A stretch of DNA of 64,000 nucleotides, from the NCBI RefSeq assembly GCF_020829665.1, contig NZ_JAIVFT010000024.1, positions 1-64,000 on the forward strand. Reading direction: 5' to 3'. This document shows, piece by piece, positions 52,758-62,237 of the stretch; within the stretch, counting starts at the first letter, position 1; the number at the start of each line of letters is the position of its first letter. The stretch is from Nostoc sp. CHAB 5824 (GTDB lineage Bacteria > Cyanobacteriota > Cyanobacteriia > Cyanobacteriales > Nostocaceae). The notes beneath the pieces are model-generated. The model had not been told where the DNA came from. It was given only the letters and a program-made list of their open reading frames with translations, and did no database searches. Both the position numbers and the translations under genes were made by a program.

Positions 52758-53243
52758 CTAATGACTAATGACTCTTGACTTTTTTATCATTATCCAGCCG
52801 ATAACAACAAGTAGCGCACCGAATGCAAGAAATCCTAGATCCCAAGCTAACTCATTTGGGCCTGGTTTGACATGATGGATACCGAGAATTTGGTGGTCAA
52901 TTAAACCTTCAACGAAGTCGAACAACCCAGTCCCAATCAATATTGATCCAATAAAGGTCTGTGATGACCAAGGAACATCATCACGTCCTCCTGCACGCCA
53001 TAGCAACACAACTCCAATCGCGGTGAATACCCAATCTAAGGTATGAAATAACCCATCCCATACCATGTTCAAATTTATATTCGCCGTGTTGTTCAGAGGT
53101 CGAATGTTACTGAGCATGTGATGCCATTGGAGGATCTGATGCAGTAAAATTCCATCAATAAACCCTCCAAGACCCACACCAAGAAAAATTCCAGCAGTAA
53201 TTAGTGGTGTGCGTCGGTTGAGGGTTTCACTTTTCGCCTCCAT
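52758..53243 (-). CDS. DUF2243 membrane protein
   Basis: About 161 residues, start at ATG 53243 with GAGG seven bases upstream. Four helices (about 16-34, 62-80, 95-115 and 128-150). The conserved His-rich pattern GLGGFIDGILLHQILQWHHM and DFVEGLIDHQILGIHHV suggests metal binding or a channel. Function unknown. It lies with two other small genes that share orientation. Confidence 0.8.
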   Translation of the reverse strand: MEAKSETLNRRTPLITAGIFLGVGLGGFIDGILLHQILQWHHMLSNIRPLNNTANINLNMVWDGLFHTLDWVFTAIGVVLLWRAGGRDDVPWSSQTFIGSILIGTGLFDFVEGLIDHQILGIHHVKPGPNELAWDLGFLAFGALLVVIGWIMIKKSRVISH

Positions 53244-53341
53244 TGTCAACCTCATTAGATAGGGTTTATCACTAAAATACAACTCTTTTAGGAGAAATAT
53301 CTTCTATCTTGAGGAAAGTACGATCAGTGAATTTAAATTAA

Positions 53342-53734
53342 TCAATTTTTAGATTTAATCTGCATACCCGCTTTCACTGGGTCGAAATCTTGGGGAAAAT
53401 TGGTGCTGCGATCGTAGTCTGCTTTTTCCAGGTTCGCTCCTTTTAGATCGGCTTGGCAAAGATTAGCTGATATCAACAATGCTCCCCTAAGATCGGCATC
53501 CTTAAGATTAGCTTGATTAAGATCCGCAAAGCTCAGGTCAGTTCCCCTGAGATTAGCACTATTCAGGTTAGCTTCACTTAAGTCAGCATAACTGAGATCA
53601 GAACCTTTCAAGTTAATGCCTTGCAAATCAGCATTACCCAGTTCTGCTTTACTAAAGTCCCGTTTTCCTACTGCATAGTTATCCACAAGAGTAGCGGCAT
53701 TATTTATGGGCTGTTGAGAATTTACTTTATACAT
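53342..53734 (-). CDS. Pentapeptide repeat protein
   Basis: A 130-residue protein with about 14 pentapeptides of the A(D/N)LxX type: NADLQGINLKGSDLSYADLS, EANLNSANLRGTDLSFADLN and QANLKDADLRGALL. Such proteins form a right-handed square beta helix, some of which mimic DNA. Roles vary widely and no target is visible. Placed before the Rrf2 gene. Confidence 0.88.
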   Translation of the reverse strand: MYKVNSQQPINNAATLVDNYAVGKRDFSKAELGNADLQGINLKGSDLSYADLSEANLNSANLRGTDLSFADLNQANLKDADLRGALLISANLCQADLKGANLEKADYDRSTNFPQDFDPVKAGMQIKSKN

Positions 53735-53797
53735 ATAACAGCCTCACAGGTTATTACGTTTCATATTAAGGATAGAAAATACCCTACTTCATCTTTT

Positions 53798-54235
53798 CTA
53801 AATGTAATACATGAGTTCCTTCTGCTTTCGCATTGATCTTCGTTCACAAAGGTCTTGGAGTGTATATTTTTCCAAAACGGAGTTAGCAGCCTGACGTGCT
53901 TCCTGCCAGACTTCCTGAATTAGCTCACCTTCTACCGTGTTTGGAGTAGGCTCACAATCAGAGACAACGATATCCGATCCTTCCATGCAGCTAAAAGCAT
54001 CTAACACAGTAATCTTTCCGGGATCTCGTGCTAGAACATAGCCACCTTTAGCTCCGCGTATACTCTTAATTAAACCTCCACGCCTTAATGTTGCCAGGAG
54101 TTGTTCCAAATAGCGGTTCGGTATGTCTTGTAAGACCGCTATCTCTCGAATTTGCAAGGCTTCACCGTTAGGGTAGCAGCTTGCCAACTCTAACAGGGCT
54201 AGAAGTGCGTATTCTGATTTGTTAGAGATTACCAC
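53798..54235 (-). CDS. Rrf2 family transcriptional regulator
   Basis: A 145-residue winged-helix regulator. The DNA-binding part MVISNKSEYALLALLELASC and IPNRYLEQLLATLRRGGLIKSIRGAKGGY is typical, and Cys83, Cys94 and Cys130 could hold an iron-sulphur cluster as in IscR/NsrR/RirA-type sensors. The next gene is the pentapeptide protein (64 bp), then DUF2243; these could be targets but no operator is read. Three Cys at these spacings match several cluster-binding Rrf2 proteins. Confidence 0.88.
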   Translation of the reverse strand: MVISNKSEYALLALLELASCYPNGEALQIREIAVLQDIPNRYLEQLLATLRRGGLIKSIRGAKGGYVLARDPGKITVLDAFSCMEGSDIVVSDCEPTPNTVEGELIQEVWQEARQAANSVLEKYTLQDLCERRSMRKQKELMYYI

Positions 54236-54725
54236 AGGCTTAATATTTTAGACTCACACTCAAATATACAAAGTCTTTAAGTTTGTTTCCCTAAGCTACT
54301 GTTAAGAAAAACTTTACAATCAACTTATTATTGACCGGCTAACTCCAGTTTAAAGACCTTCAACGATAGAAGCAATTACTTTTTGTTTTTAATTCAATAA
54401 ATAAAATTGATGGATTCTTGTACAGTAGACTTCTTGGAAAAATAGTTTTGCACTCTTGGGGAAAGGGTAATTCTATCGCCACTTTTCCCTTTACCCCTTA
54501 CCCCTTTCGCCACAACTGCTAGAAGTCTAGTATTTTTGAGTTTAAATTGACTTAAAGGCTTACTTTGTCTTGGTTTCAATCGATTCTGTCAGGGATTATT
54601 GTGGTTTGTTAGTCTGAAATTGCGATGTCTGACAACAAACCGTTGGGGCGTCTACGCATCCATTGGAAAGCAACAACGTTTAAAAGTAAACCAATGAGAA
54701 ATAAAAGCAGCATTAGTGCAAGCCG
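54236..54725. other. 490-bp spacer between Rrf2 and the histidine kinase
   Basis: AT-rich, with GGGGAAAGGGTAATTC-type runs near 54458 and a reversed counterpart near 54490. No gene is supported. Confidence 0.5.
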
Positions 54726-56075
54726 CTATGAATCGAGATTTATCGAAAATGGCAGAATGACTGTAAAGGTAGTTCCCATACCGATCGCACTTTCAACAAA
54801 AATTTCGCCGCCATGTAAATCTACAGCCTGCTTGACGATGGACATCCCCAATCCCATTCCTGGGATATTGTCTGCATTACTGGCGCGATGGAAGGGTTCA
54901 AAGATGCGATCAATGTCAGAAGGGGGAATGCCAATACCAGAGTCTTGAGTTTGGAATATAGCTTGATCGTTGGCAGTGGTGACAGAAAACTTAACTGTGC
55001 TACCAATGGGAGAGTATTTTAGACAATTCGAGAATAAATTACTCAAGATTTGCCGCAGTAGTTTCGCGTCTAAGTTAGCTAGTGTGCATTGGCACTCGCT
55101 GCTAAAAGCGATCGCATGTTGTGAGCGATCGCTCTGTTCTAATTCTTCTAATAAATCGCGGCAAAATTCCACCAAATTCAGAGGTGTTGGATTAAACTCT
55201 AGCTTGCCTGTTTCATCCTGACTCACCACCAATACATCATTCAACAACTGGGTCATGTGCATCACAGATTTTTGAATGCGACGCAGGTGGATATTTTGTC
55301 GCTCATCGCTCCATAGGTGGCGATAATGTTCTAGTAATTCCGCAGAAGAGTGGATGGTAGCCAAAGGAGTGCGAAACTCATGGGAGGTAATGGTGAGCAA
55401 GCGGGATTTAAGTTCACTAAATTCCCTTTCTTTGGCAAGCGCTTGTCGCATCGCCTGTTTTGCCCATTGCAGCTTGGCTTGGGTTCGCTTGCTTTCGCTA
55501 ATGTCCCGTAATAGCCAGCGCAAACCGACTAACTTACCTTGTTGATTACGAATAGCAACCACTTTAACCGCAGCAATAATTGGCGTTTTGTTACGTGGTC
55601 GCAGCTTTACTTCCCACTCTTGCATTTTCCAGTCTGGGATTTCGGCACGATCGCGCAGATGAGTCAGTTTCAGATGAAAAGCAATTATTTCTTTTTCAAG
55701 CACAAAAATCCCTATGGATTTGCCTAACAACAAACTTTTGGAAATCTTGAGCAGCGTGGTGGCAGCTGAGTTAGCTTTCTGAATTATACCTTTTGTATCA
55801 GTCACAAAATAAGCCTCTGGTACTTCCTCAAATAGTTCCTGATAGCGTTGAGCTTCTGCTACCAAGGACTCTTGGGCGTTGGATAATTCTTCATTCTGCT
55901 GCTGTAGGTCTTTATTAACTATTTGCAGTTCTTCCAAAGCTAGGTGGACTTCTTTTAATACTGCGGTGACGAGTTCAATATCTTCCTGTGTATTTTGCTG
56001 TTCACTCTGGCGTTGCAAAAGGGCGACGCGCTTACGCATACTCTCTATCTGTAAGGCTAATTCGTCCAAATTCAC
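54726..56075 (-). CDS. PAS domain sensor histidine kinase
   Basis: A 449-residue cytosolic kinase with no membrane helix. Order: an N-terminal coiled coil (about 5-75), a PAS domain (about 76-195, with FEEVPEAYFVTDTKGIIQKA and VGLRWLLRDISESKRTQA), then HisKA with His232 in ITSHEFRTPLATIHSS, and HATPase_c with LFSNCLKYSP, DSGIGIPPSDIDRIFEPFHR and GMGLGMSIVKQAV. No receiver or cognate regulator is nearby. It would autophosphorylate on His232 on an unknown cue. Confidence 0.9.
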   Translation of the reverse strand: MNLDELALQIESMRKRVALLQRQSEQQNTQEDIELVTAVLKEVHLALEELQIVNKDLQQQNEELSNAQESLVAEAQRYQELFEEVPEAYFVTDTKGIIQKANSAATTLLKISKSLLLGKSIGIFVLEKEIIAFHLKLTHLRDRAEIPDWKMQEWEVKLRPRNKTPIIAAVKVVAIRNQQGKLVGLRWLLRDISESKRTQAKLQWAKQAMRQALAKEREFSELKSRLLTITSHEFRTPLATIHSSAELLEHYRHLWSDERQNIHLRRIQKSVMHMTQLLNDVLVVSQDETGKLEFNPTPLNLVEFCRDLLEELEQSDRSQHAIAFSSECQCTLANLDAKLLRQILSNLFSNCLKYSPIGSTVKFSVTTANDQAIFQTQDSGIGIPPSDIDRIFEPFHRASNADNIPGMGLGMSIVKQAVDLHGGEIFVESAIGMGTTFTVILPFSINLDS

Positions 56076-56188
56076 GCTCTGACTCCTAATTTGGATATCT
56101 AAACTTGCGTTTTATTTTAGATTCCCTGTTTGGACGATCTTAACTTTTGGAGTTGAAGAGTTATTAGTTATCGAAAGAGAATTCTTCT

Positions 56189-56881
56189 TCAATTGGAAGT
56201 CTCTGAATGTTTTTGTCTGGCAATATTGCTTAATTTGGCTTTTAAATCTGCCCATTTGAACCCTTCTAGGCTGGGCAAAACAACATGAGCGGCTCCAACT
56301 CGTTCAGCGGGGCCGAGTCCTACTGCCCACATACCAGCGGCTAGAGCCGCATCAACACCTGCTCCGGCATCTTCTACAACCACACATTGCTCTGGTTCGA
56401 GTCCTAGCTGCTTGGCTGCGTATAGAAATAGGTCGGGTGCTGGCTTGGGTTGCTCTACACTATAACCGTCAGCGATCGCATCTACTTTATCGGCAATGCC
56501 CAATCGCTCGATCACTGTGCGGGCATTTTTACTAGCTGAACCAATACCGATTTTAATCCCAGCTTGCCGCAGTTCATCCAAGAGGGCGATCGCACCTGGT
56601 AGCAAATCCTTGGGTGTCATGTTTTGGATCGATTCTACATAGTAGCGATTCTTACGCTCCATCATCTCCTCAATTTGTGCTTCCGAATATGGTCTATCTC
56701 CAATAATATGCATCAGAGAAGCACGACGGGATACACCCCGCAGCCCTTCGTTAGCTTGGTGATTAAAGGGTATACTCTCTTCATCCGCTAGCTTTTGCCA
56801 AGCTAAATAATGAAGTTCTGCTGTATCTGTTAGCACTCCATCTAGGTCGAAGATGAATCCTTGGATGTTGGGGTTGGGCAT
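56189..56881 (-). CDS. pgmB: Beta-phosphoglucomutase
   Basis: About 230 residues from ATG 56881 (MPNPNIQGFIFDLDGVLTDT). A HAD-superfamily enzyme: nucleophile Asp in FDLDGVLTD, the cap loop with RGVSRRASLMHII, Ser/Thr-Lys motif GIGSASKNART and acid motif VVVEDAGAGVDAAL. Turns beta-glucose-1-phosphate into glucose-6-phosphate via beta-glucose-1,6-bisphosphate. It follows the GH65 phosphorylase by 60 bp in the same direction, the expected coupling. A longer frame beginning with TTG at 56938 is possible but less likely. Confidence 0.92.
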   Translation of the reverse strand: MPNPNIQGFIFDLDGVLTDTAELHYLAWQKLADEESIPFNHQANEGLRGVSRRASLMHIIGDRPYSEAQIEEMMERKNRYYVESIQNMTPKDLLPGAIALLDELRQAGIKIGIGSASKNARTVIERLGIADKVDAIADGYSVEQPKPAPDLFLYAAKQLGLEPEQCVVVEDAGAGVDAALAAGMWAVGLGPAERVGAAHVVLPSLEGFKWADLKAKLSNIARQKHSETSN

Positions 56882-56940
56882 GGGAGATGAGGGGGATTTG
56901 AGGAGAGGGAAAGTTGGAGATATTTTAGTTGATGCCAAAT

Positions 56941-59235
56941 TTATTTATGGGGATAATTAATTTTGAATTTTGAATTTTGAATTTTGAATTCGGAGCGAAG
57001 CGAGGTGACTTGTCCTTTGTGTAGATCGAAGTCGTGCCATTTTCCTTGCCAGTGTAGTTTAAACTTTAGGCGCGTCCAGCCATCAGGCAGATGGCAGTTG
57101 GCTACGGGGCCATTTTCGGTGAGTTGAATGCCGCCGAATCCAAAAATTACAGCTTGCCAAACGCCACCAGCAGTAGCGCCGTGAATTCCATCGCTGGTGT
57201 TACCTCGGTTATCTTCAAGATCCACCATCAATGCTTGCATAAACACTTCGTAAGCTTCTGCTGATCTGCTCAAATCGGAAGCTAAGATGGCGTGAACTGC
57301 TGGGCCAAGGGACGAACCATAAGTAATGTCTGTGCGAGGTGCGTAGTAGTTCCAGTTGGTCTGCAATGCTTTTTCGTTGTAGGGAAAATCTGCTGATTCC
57401 CGCATTAAATAAAGGAGCATCAAGATATCTGGCTGCTTGATTACTTGATATTTATTGGTTTTCTCAATACCCAAGATGGCTTGCATGGAGCGATCGCGCC
57501 CTTCATAATCTGCTAAATTGATATCTTCTAATTGGAAAAATCCCTCAAATTGCTCGATTAGTTCTGTTGATGGGTCATGAAGAAACAATATTTTGGCGAT
57601 GATATCTTGCCAGTGCGTTCGCTCTTCTGGAGTGAGTTTTAGTTTCTGTTCTAGTTCGGTGGCTCGTTCGGGGAACTTTTGAGCCAACCAATCATAGACT
57701 GCGATCGCTTTCTCTAAATGCCATTGCGCCATCCGATTTGTAAAAGCGTTATTGTGGACGAATTCATGATATTCATCTACTCCGATCACTCCTCGAATTT
57801 CATACTTTTGGCGCTCAGAATTGAATTCGACCCGGCTACCCCAGAAGATAGCGGCATCTAAAATAATCTCTGCACCGCGCTGTTGCATCCACTCATCATC
57901 ACCAGTGGTTTGCCAGTAATTCCAAGCTGCGTAGGGAATATCTGCATTAATATGAATTTCGCGATCGCGGCACCAAATCCGCACGTCTTCACCATAAAAA
58001 TCATTTCCAAGTGCCCAACGTGGTGTTACTTCATCTCCGGTATCAGCACTTTCCCAGGCAAACATTGCCCCTTTATATCCATAATGGGTCGCCTTGCGCC
58101 TAGCTCCTGGTAAGGTGTGCCAACGGTAACTGAGTAAATTTCGGGCGATCGCTGGTTGGGTAAACAGAAAAAAGGGCAGCATAAAAATTTCTGTATCCCA
58201 AAAGATATGACCGCGATAGCCAAACCCAGAAAGAGTTTTAGCAGGAATGCTCACCCTATCATCATGGCGTGCCCCAGCAATCAGCAGCTGAAACAGATTG
58301 TAGCGAACAGCAAAAGCAGCTGTGCTATCCCCTTCAATAAGGATGTCACTTTGCTGCCAAATTTCATCCCATGCCTGCTGATTGGCTTTTAGTAGTGTTG
58401 CATAATCTGGCAGGTGCGCGAGTTTTTCTATAGCTGCTGAAACTGGTGTCTCAGTCTCCCGCGAGGTAAAAATTGTCACGATTTTTTCTACCGTTACGGT
58501 CTGTTGTGATTTAGCCAGGTAGGTCGTGCTTAAGGTCGGATAACCAGGCGCGGTACTGACTTGCAAAGATGCTTCAGCGCCTGATATTCTCATGGTTGCG
58601 CCCATACCGAGTTCAATTCGGGAGTGGCGGGTACGGCGTTGCAACCAGATTCCTTGGTCAGTCTTGCCTTGGTCTAGTCCTTCCCAGTGATTAAAACCCT
58701 GATTTTCTGGATAGCCGTTGATACTTCCCTGAACTTCGATTAACCCGTCAAAATCTACTGGCGTTAAATGGCAGCGTTGCGCCAATACATGCTGATCTGC
58801 AAGACTAGCAAAACGTTCAAAGTGAATATCTATGGTTTTTCCACTGGGAGAGCGCCAACGCAAGTAACGGCTAAGAAGTCCGTAGCGTAAATCAAGCTGG
58901 CGATCGTAGCGCAATATCTCACCTTGATCGAGACGGAAGCGTTCGCGTAGCGTCTCCGTAGGAGATTCGCCATTTACAATCACTACCAAAGGTAACCAGT
59001 CAGGGCAATTTGCCAGTTCAGTGTACACCACCGGCACATCATCGTAGACACCGTTGATAAAAGTAGCTGGCAATGCATGAGGATAACCTTCTTCAAAACT
59101 GCCTTTTGTTCCTAGATACCCATTGCCGATTGTAAAGACGGTTTCTTTAGAATGCAATTGGTCAGGGTCAAACTGGGTTTCGGTTAAGATCCAGTCCGTG
59201 TAGATAAAATGGCGAGAACGACCTTCTGTTTGCAT
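56941..59235 (-). CDS. Glycoside hydrolase family 65 disaccharide phosphorylase
   Basis: A 764-residue enzyme of the maltose/trehalose/kojibiose phosphorylase type. N-terminal beta-sandwich (about 1-280), helical linker, then the (alpha/alpha)6 barrel with the catalytic Glu in GVIGVDEYHEFVHNNAFT (general acid) and the phosphate-binding LSYRWHTLPGARRKATHYGYKG. The product would be beta-glucose-1-phosphate, handed to pgmB downstream. The substrate cannot be fixed from sequence. Residues 91-98 (SPTETLRE) are an in-frame 24-bp repeat insertion (58942-58965) between VIVNGE and RFRLDQGE. The ends of the gene are conserved in the family. Confidence 0.92.
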   Translation of the reverse strand: MQTEGRSRHFIYTDWILTETQFDPDQLHSKETVFTIGNGYLGTKGSFEEGYPHALPATFINGVYDDVPVVYTELANCPDWLPLVVIVNGESPTETLRERFRLDQGEILRYDRQLDLRYGLLSRYLRWRSPSGKTIDIHFERFASLADQHVLAQRCHLTPVDFDGLIEVQGSINGYPENQGFNHWEGLDQGKTDQGIWLQRRTRHSRIELGMGATMRISGAEASLQVSTAPGYPTLSTTYLAKSQQTVTVEKIVTIFTSRETETPVSAAIEKLAHLPDYATLLKANQQAWDEIWQQSDILIEGDSTAAFAVRYNLFQLLIAGARHDDRVSIPAKTLSGFGYRGHIFWDTEIFMLPFFLFTQPAIARNLLSYRWHTLPGARRKATHYGYKGAMFAWESADTGDEVTPRWALGNDFYGEDVRIWCRDREIHINADIPYAAWNYWQTTGDDEWMQQRGAEIILDAAIFWGSRVEFNSERQKYEIRGVIGVDEYHEFVHNNAFTNRMAQWHLEKAIAVYDWLAQKFPERATELEQKLKLTPEERTHWQDIIAKILFLHDPSTELIEQFEGFFQLEDINLADYEGRDRSMQAILGIEKTNKYQVIKQPDILMLLYLMRESADFPYNEKALQTNWNYYAPRTDITYGSSLGPAVHAILASDLSRSAEAYEVFMQALMVDLEDNRGNTSDGIHGATAGGVWQAVIFGFGGIQLTENGPVANCHLPDGWTRLKFKLHWQGKWHDFDLHKGQVTSLRSEFKIQNSKFKINYPHK
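58942..58965. repeat. 24-bp small dispersed repeat inserted in frame in the GH65 gene
   Basis: Exactly 24 bp, TTCGCGTAGCGTCTCCGTAG followed by GAGA on the plus strand, encode SPTETLRE in the GH65 protein. Removing them rejoins VIVNGE-RFRLDQGE, the expected text. The same bases occur in pieces at 6836, 44217 and elsewhere. Confidence 0.8.
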
Positions 59236-59307
59236 AAGTTGGGATTGGGGAATTGGGCATTTTGAGCTAGATGAATGAGTATTTGAACTCCGTTAATCAG
59301 TCATTGA

Positions 59308-59538
59308 GGTGGATGAACGAGTATCAAAGGTGGATGAACGAGTATCAAAGGTGGATTAATGAGTATCAAAGGTGGATGAACGAGTATCAAAGGTGGATGA
59401 ACGAGTATCAAAGGTGGATGAACGAGTATTAAAGGTGGATGAACGAGTATTAAAGGTGGATGAACGAGTATTAAAGGTGGATGAATGAGTATCAAAGGTG
59501 GATTAATGAGTATCAAAGGTGGATGAACGAGTCTTTAA
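59308..59538. repeat. 21-bp tandem repeat, 11 copies
   Basis: Eleven units of 21 bp with consensus GGTGGATGAACGAGTATCAA and one more base, some with TTAATG or ATTAAA variants, cover 59308-59538. It sits between susA (stop 59619) and the GH65 gene (start 59235) and can be read without stops as a PPLILVH repeat on the minus strand or RWMNEYQ repeat on the plus strand, because the unit is a multiple of three. No start or RBS supports translation. Confidence 0.9.
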
Positions 59539-59618
59539 ACCAATGCTTTAACTTCCAACTCCCCCTGCCTCCCCTGCTCCCCCTGCTTCCCCTGCTCCCT
59601 CTGCTCTTTTCCCACTCC

Positions 59619-62057
59619 CTACCCCCCACTCCCCATTCCCGGAGCAGATCGACCCATGTGCTTTTCCAAAATCTTTTCGGCTCTAGGTTTATAAATAAGA
59701 TGAAATAAGGTTTCCATATAGCGATCTCTAGCTTCGTTATTTTCTGGAGCAACAAAGTTCCAAAAACTAAATATTTTAGCTAGCTGTAGTAATTGATTAC
59801 TATGTAAGTGCCAATTGTATCTATTATGAATTCGCTGACTCATCCATTCTGAGATTTCGTGCCAATGTTCAGGATGAGTATCGCATTGCTCAACGAAACC
59901 TAAAATTTTCTTTGCTGCTCCTTCTAAGTCTGTAGGATTCAAATTAAATTCATTCTCTTGGTTTTCGATAATTTCTAAAGAGCCGCCAAATTGAGTAGCG
60001 AAAGTTGGCAAGCCAGAAATCATCGCTTCTAAAATAGACCGACCGAAGGATTCAAAGCGGGCAAAGTGGACATAAATTCCCTGAGAATCTGCAACTACTC
60101 GGTAGACTTCGCCGAGGTTACTGCTAGGCATACGCATTCCCACCCAGCGAATCTTGCCATTAAGATGATATTGCTCAATAATGTCATGGAGTTTTTGAAT
60201 TTCTTCTGCTTCTTCTGGGTTTGTAGCTTCATTGGTATGTAGTTTAGTACTGAAGAGGATCAGGTTACAACGCTCTTGCAACGCCTGACTTTGACCAAAA
60301 CATTCAACTAACCCAGCGAGATTTTTGATTGAGGTAATGGGAGCAAGGGCAAAGATTGGTCGCTTATTAGGGTGATCTAAATGACCAAATATTTGGGAGT
60401 CTTCGCGGGTAAAGAGTAGGTCATGAATTTGTGTGCGAAGGTTAGAATCCCGGTCTGCTTTTTGGGTATAGGGAAAGAAAATATTTTCATTTACTCCCGG
60501 CGGCACTAAGTTGAATTTAGGACTAAACAAATCAATCCCATCAACCACATGATACAGTTGCGGCATCGTAAAGTACTTATACGACTCGTATTGACCGATA
60601 GTATCAGGTGTGCCGACAATCTCTTGATAGGACGATGTAATAATGAATTCGGCTGCATTCATGCTAATCAAATCAGCAGTAAATTGTACCGAAAAGTGAT
60701 ATTGGTCTTCTAAATCTTGCCAATATAAATTACTAAATAGATATTTAGGTTTTTCCAAAGAATGGGCAATGTTGCACTGGGTAACTTTCATCCGGCGAGA
60801 TAAAAGAAAAGCCACTAAGTTACCGTCGCTGTAGTTGCCAACAAGAAGATTAGGTTTACTTTTAAATTGAGCTAGTAATTCTTTTTCTGCATCTAGAGCA
60901 AAGTTTTCTAAATAAGGCCAAATCTCAAATTTAGAAATCCAATTGTTAGTAATTTCGGGATTGAATTCACCAAAAGGAACGCGCAATATCCAAGCATTTT
61001 CAGTATCTTGAACTTTTTCTAAGCGCAGGTTGCAGAATGTCCCTTCACAGTTAGGGATGAGCCGGGTGAGAATAATCACATGTGGCTTCATACCCAGCAC
61101 GTCGAGACCCGCGAGTTTGATTTGTTCACGCAGTTCGTTTTCTAAGCTGCGAGCTTGTTCAAGGACGTAGATAACTTGACTGAGTGTTTCATCTCTTCCT
61201 AAGACATCTTCCTGTCCAACCCAGCCGTGGATGGAAATAAGGACGACGCGAAAGACGGCGGGGACGCGGGCTACAAATGTTTCTAAGATGCCAGGTTCTG
61301 GAGAGTAAATGAGTCGATCGAGGAGTTCTAGGGTTTCGGAGACTCGCGCCGCAGTGTTACCCCAACCCGGCTCAAAGCCGAGTTCTTGGAGATCAAAGCG
61401 GAATTTTTCATAAGGTTCATTAGGCTCAAGCTCATTCAGCAATTTAAGCGCTAGCTTAATTTGTTTGGCTAGGTGAATACCTGAAGGAATGCGATCGCTC
61501 AATAGCAGACGAATCCCATCGTGTTTTAGCCCTTGTAATGCTTGAAATAACATTTCTACCCAATATTGGGGGTCAGTCAACAGTTGATTGCACAGGTAAC
61601 GATTAAGGAAGGCTAAACCTTGACCAATATTTCTGGGGTCGTCAATTCTTGGGGAACTCTCATAAAAGGGGTGGAGGTCAATTTCGAGGATGTGGGATTG
61701 ATAGCGGTTGACTAGGCGATCTCTGACATCTAGCAGTACTTGAGGCGTCATCTGCTCGAACTTACTAAAATCGCCTGTCAGTTGCCAAACTTCCTGGCTA
61801 GCAATCCTGGGACGAACCACGAACCAGGTACTGTCCTCTTCAAGAATTATTTCGTGAGTGTACTGTATCAGTTTGCCAACAGAAGAAGAGTAGTAAAAAT
61901 AGGCTGGCTTTTGGGATTGATGACAGTAATCGGCAAAAGCTTGCAATATCTCATTTCTCAGGAAGTAACGCTTACCTGAAGCATTCAACGTATAAATCAA
62001 CTGATGTAGAGCAGTTTTTTCATCACCGTTGAAGACAGCTTGAACTAGTTCATACAT
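59619..62057 (-). CDS. susA: Sucrose synthase
   Basis: An 812-residue enzyme, close to the ~806 of Nostoc SusA. It makes or cleaves sucrose with UDP or ADP: UDP-glucose + fructose. The N-terminal helical regulatory part includes NASGKRYFLRNEILQAFADY, and the GT-B core includes VLISIHGWVGQEDVLGRDET, then VVDGIDLFSPKFNLVPPGVN, DHPNKRPIFALAPITSIKNL and the C-terminal ARFESFGRSILEAMISGLPT. In heterocystous cyanobacteria it cleaves sucrose to feed glycogen and nitrogen fixation. It is the first gene of the sugar block susA - GH65 - pgmB on the minus strand. Confidence 0.96.
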   Translation of the reverse strand: MYELVQAVFNGDEKTALHQLIYTLNASGKRYFLRNEILQAFADYCHQSQKPAYFYYSSSVGKLIQYTHEIILEEDSTWFVVRPRIASQEVWQLTGDFSKFEQMTPQVLLDVRDRLVNRYQSHILEIDLHPFYESSPRIDDPRNIGQGLAFLNRYLCNQLLTDPQYWVEMLFQALQGLKHDGIRLLLSDRIPSGIHLAKQIKLALKLLNELEPNEPYEKFRFDLQELGFEPGWGNTAARVSETLELLDRLIYSPEPGILETFVARVPAVFRVVLISIHGWVGQEDVLGRDETLSQVIYVLEQARSLENELREQIKLAGLDVLGMKPHVIILTRLIPNCEGTFCNLRLEKVQDTENAWILRVPFGEFNPEITNNWISKFEIWPYLENFALDAEKELLAQFKSKPNLLVGNYSDGNLVAFLLSRRMKVTQCNIAHSLEKPKYLFSNLYWQDLEDQYHFSVQFTADLISMNAAEFIITSSYQEIVGTPDTIGQYESYKYFTMPQLYHVVDGIDLFSPKFNLVPPGVNENIFFPYTQKADRDSNLRTQIHDLLFTREDSQIFGHLDHPNKRPIFALAPITSIKNLAGLVECFGQSQALQERCNLILFSTKLHTNEATNPEEAEEIQKLHDIIEQYHLNGKIRWVGMRMPSSNLGEVYRVVADSQGIYVHFARFESFGRSILEAMISGLPTFATQFGGSLEIIENQENEFNLNPTDLEGAAKKILGFVEQCDTHPEHWHEISEWMSQRIHNRYNWHLHSNQLLQLAKIFSFWNFVAPENNEARDRYMETLFHLIYKPRAEKILEKHMGRSAPGMGSGG

Positions 62058-62237
62058 GATGACGAATCCCAGAACTTTAGCTAGGTCACGACCTCATTTT
62101 TATCTCTAGTCTCCGGTTTTATGAGGTACATTTCCCCTTTTATGGTATATAACCATGAAAACCACTTGCGTCTAACTCTGGGATGAAACGCTGCGAGGGT
62201 TTCAAATCTATGGGATGAGGGAGTTATGAGTTGATAG
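62058..62237. other. Spacer upstream of susA
   Basis: 180 bp between two genes; the minus-strand leader of susA and the end of the DUF442 gene lie here. No clear motif is read. Confidence 0.4.

Noticed and set aside
59301..59516. Open frame of PPLILVH repeats on the minus strand
   Set aside because: It is a by-product of a 21-bp tandem repeat; no ribosome site or start is convincing.
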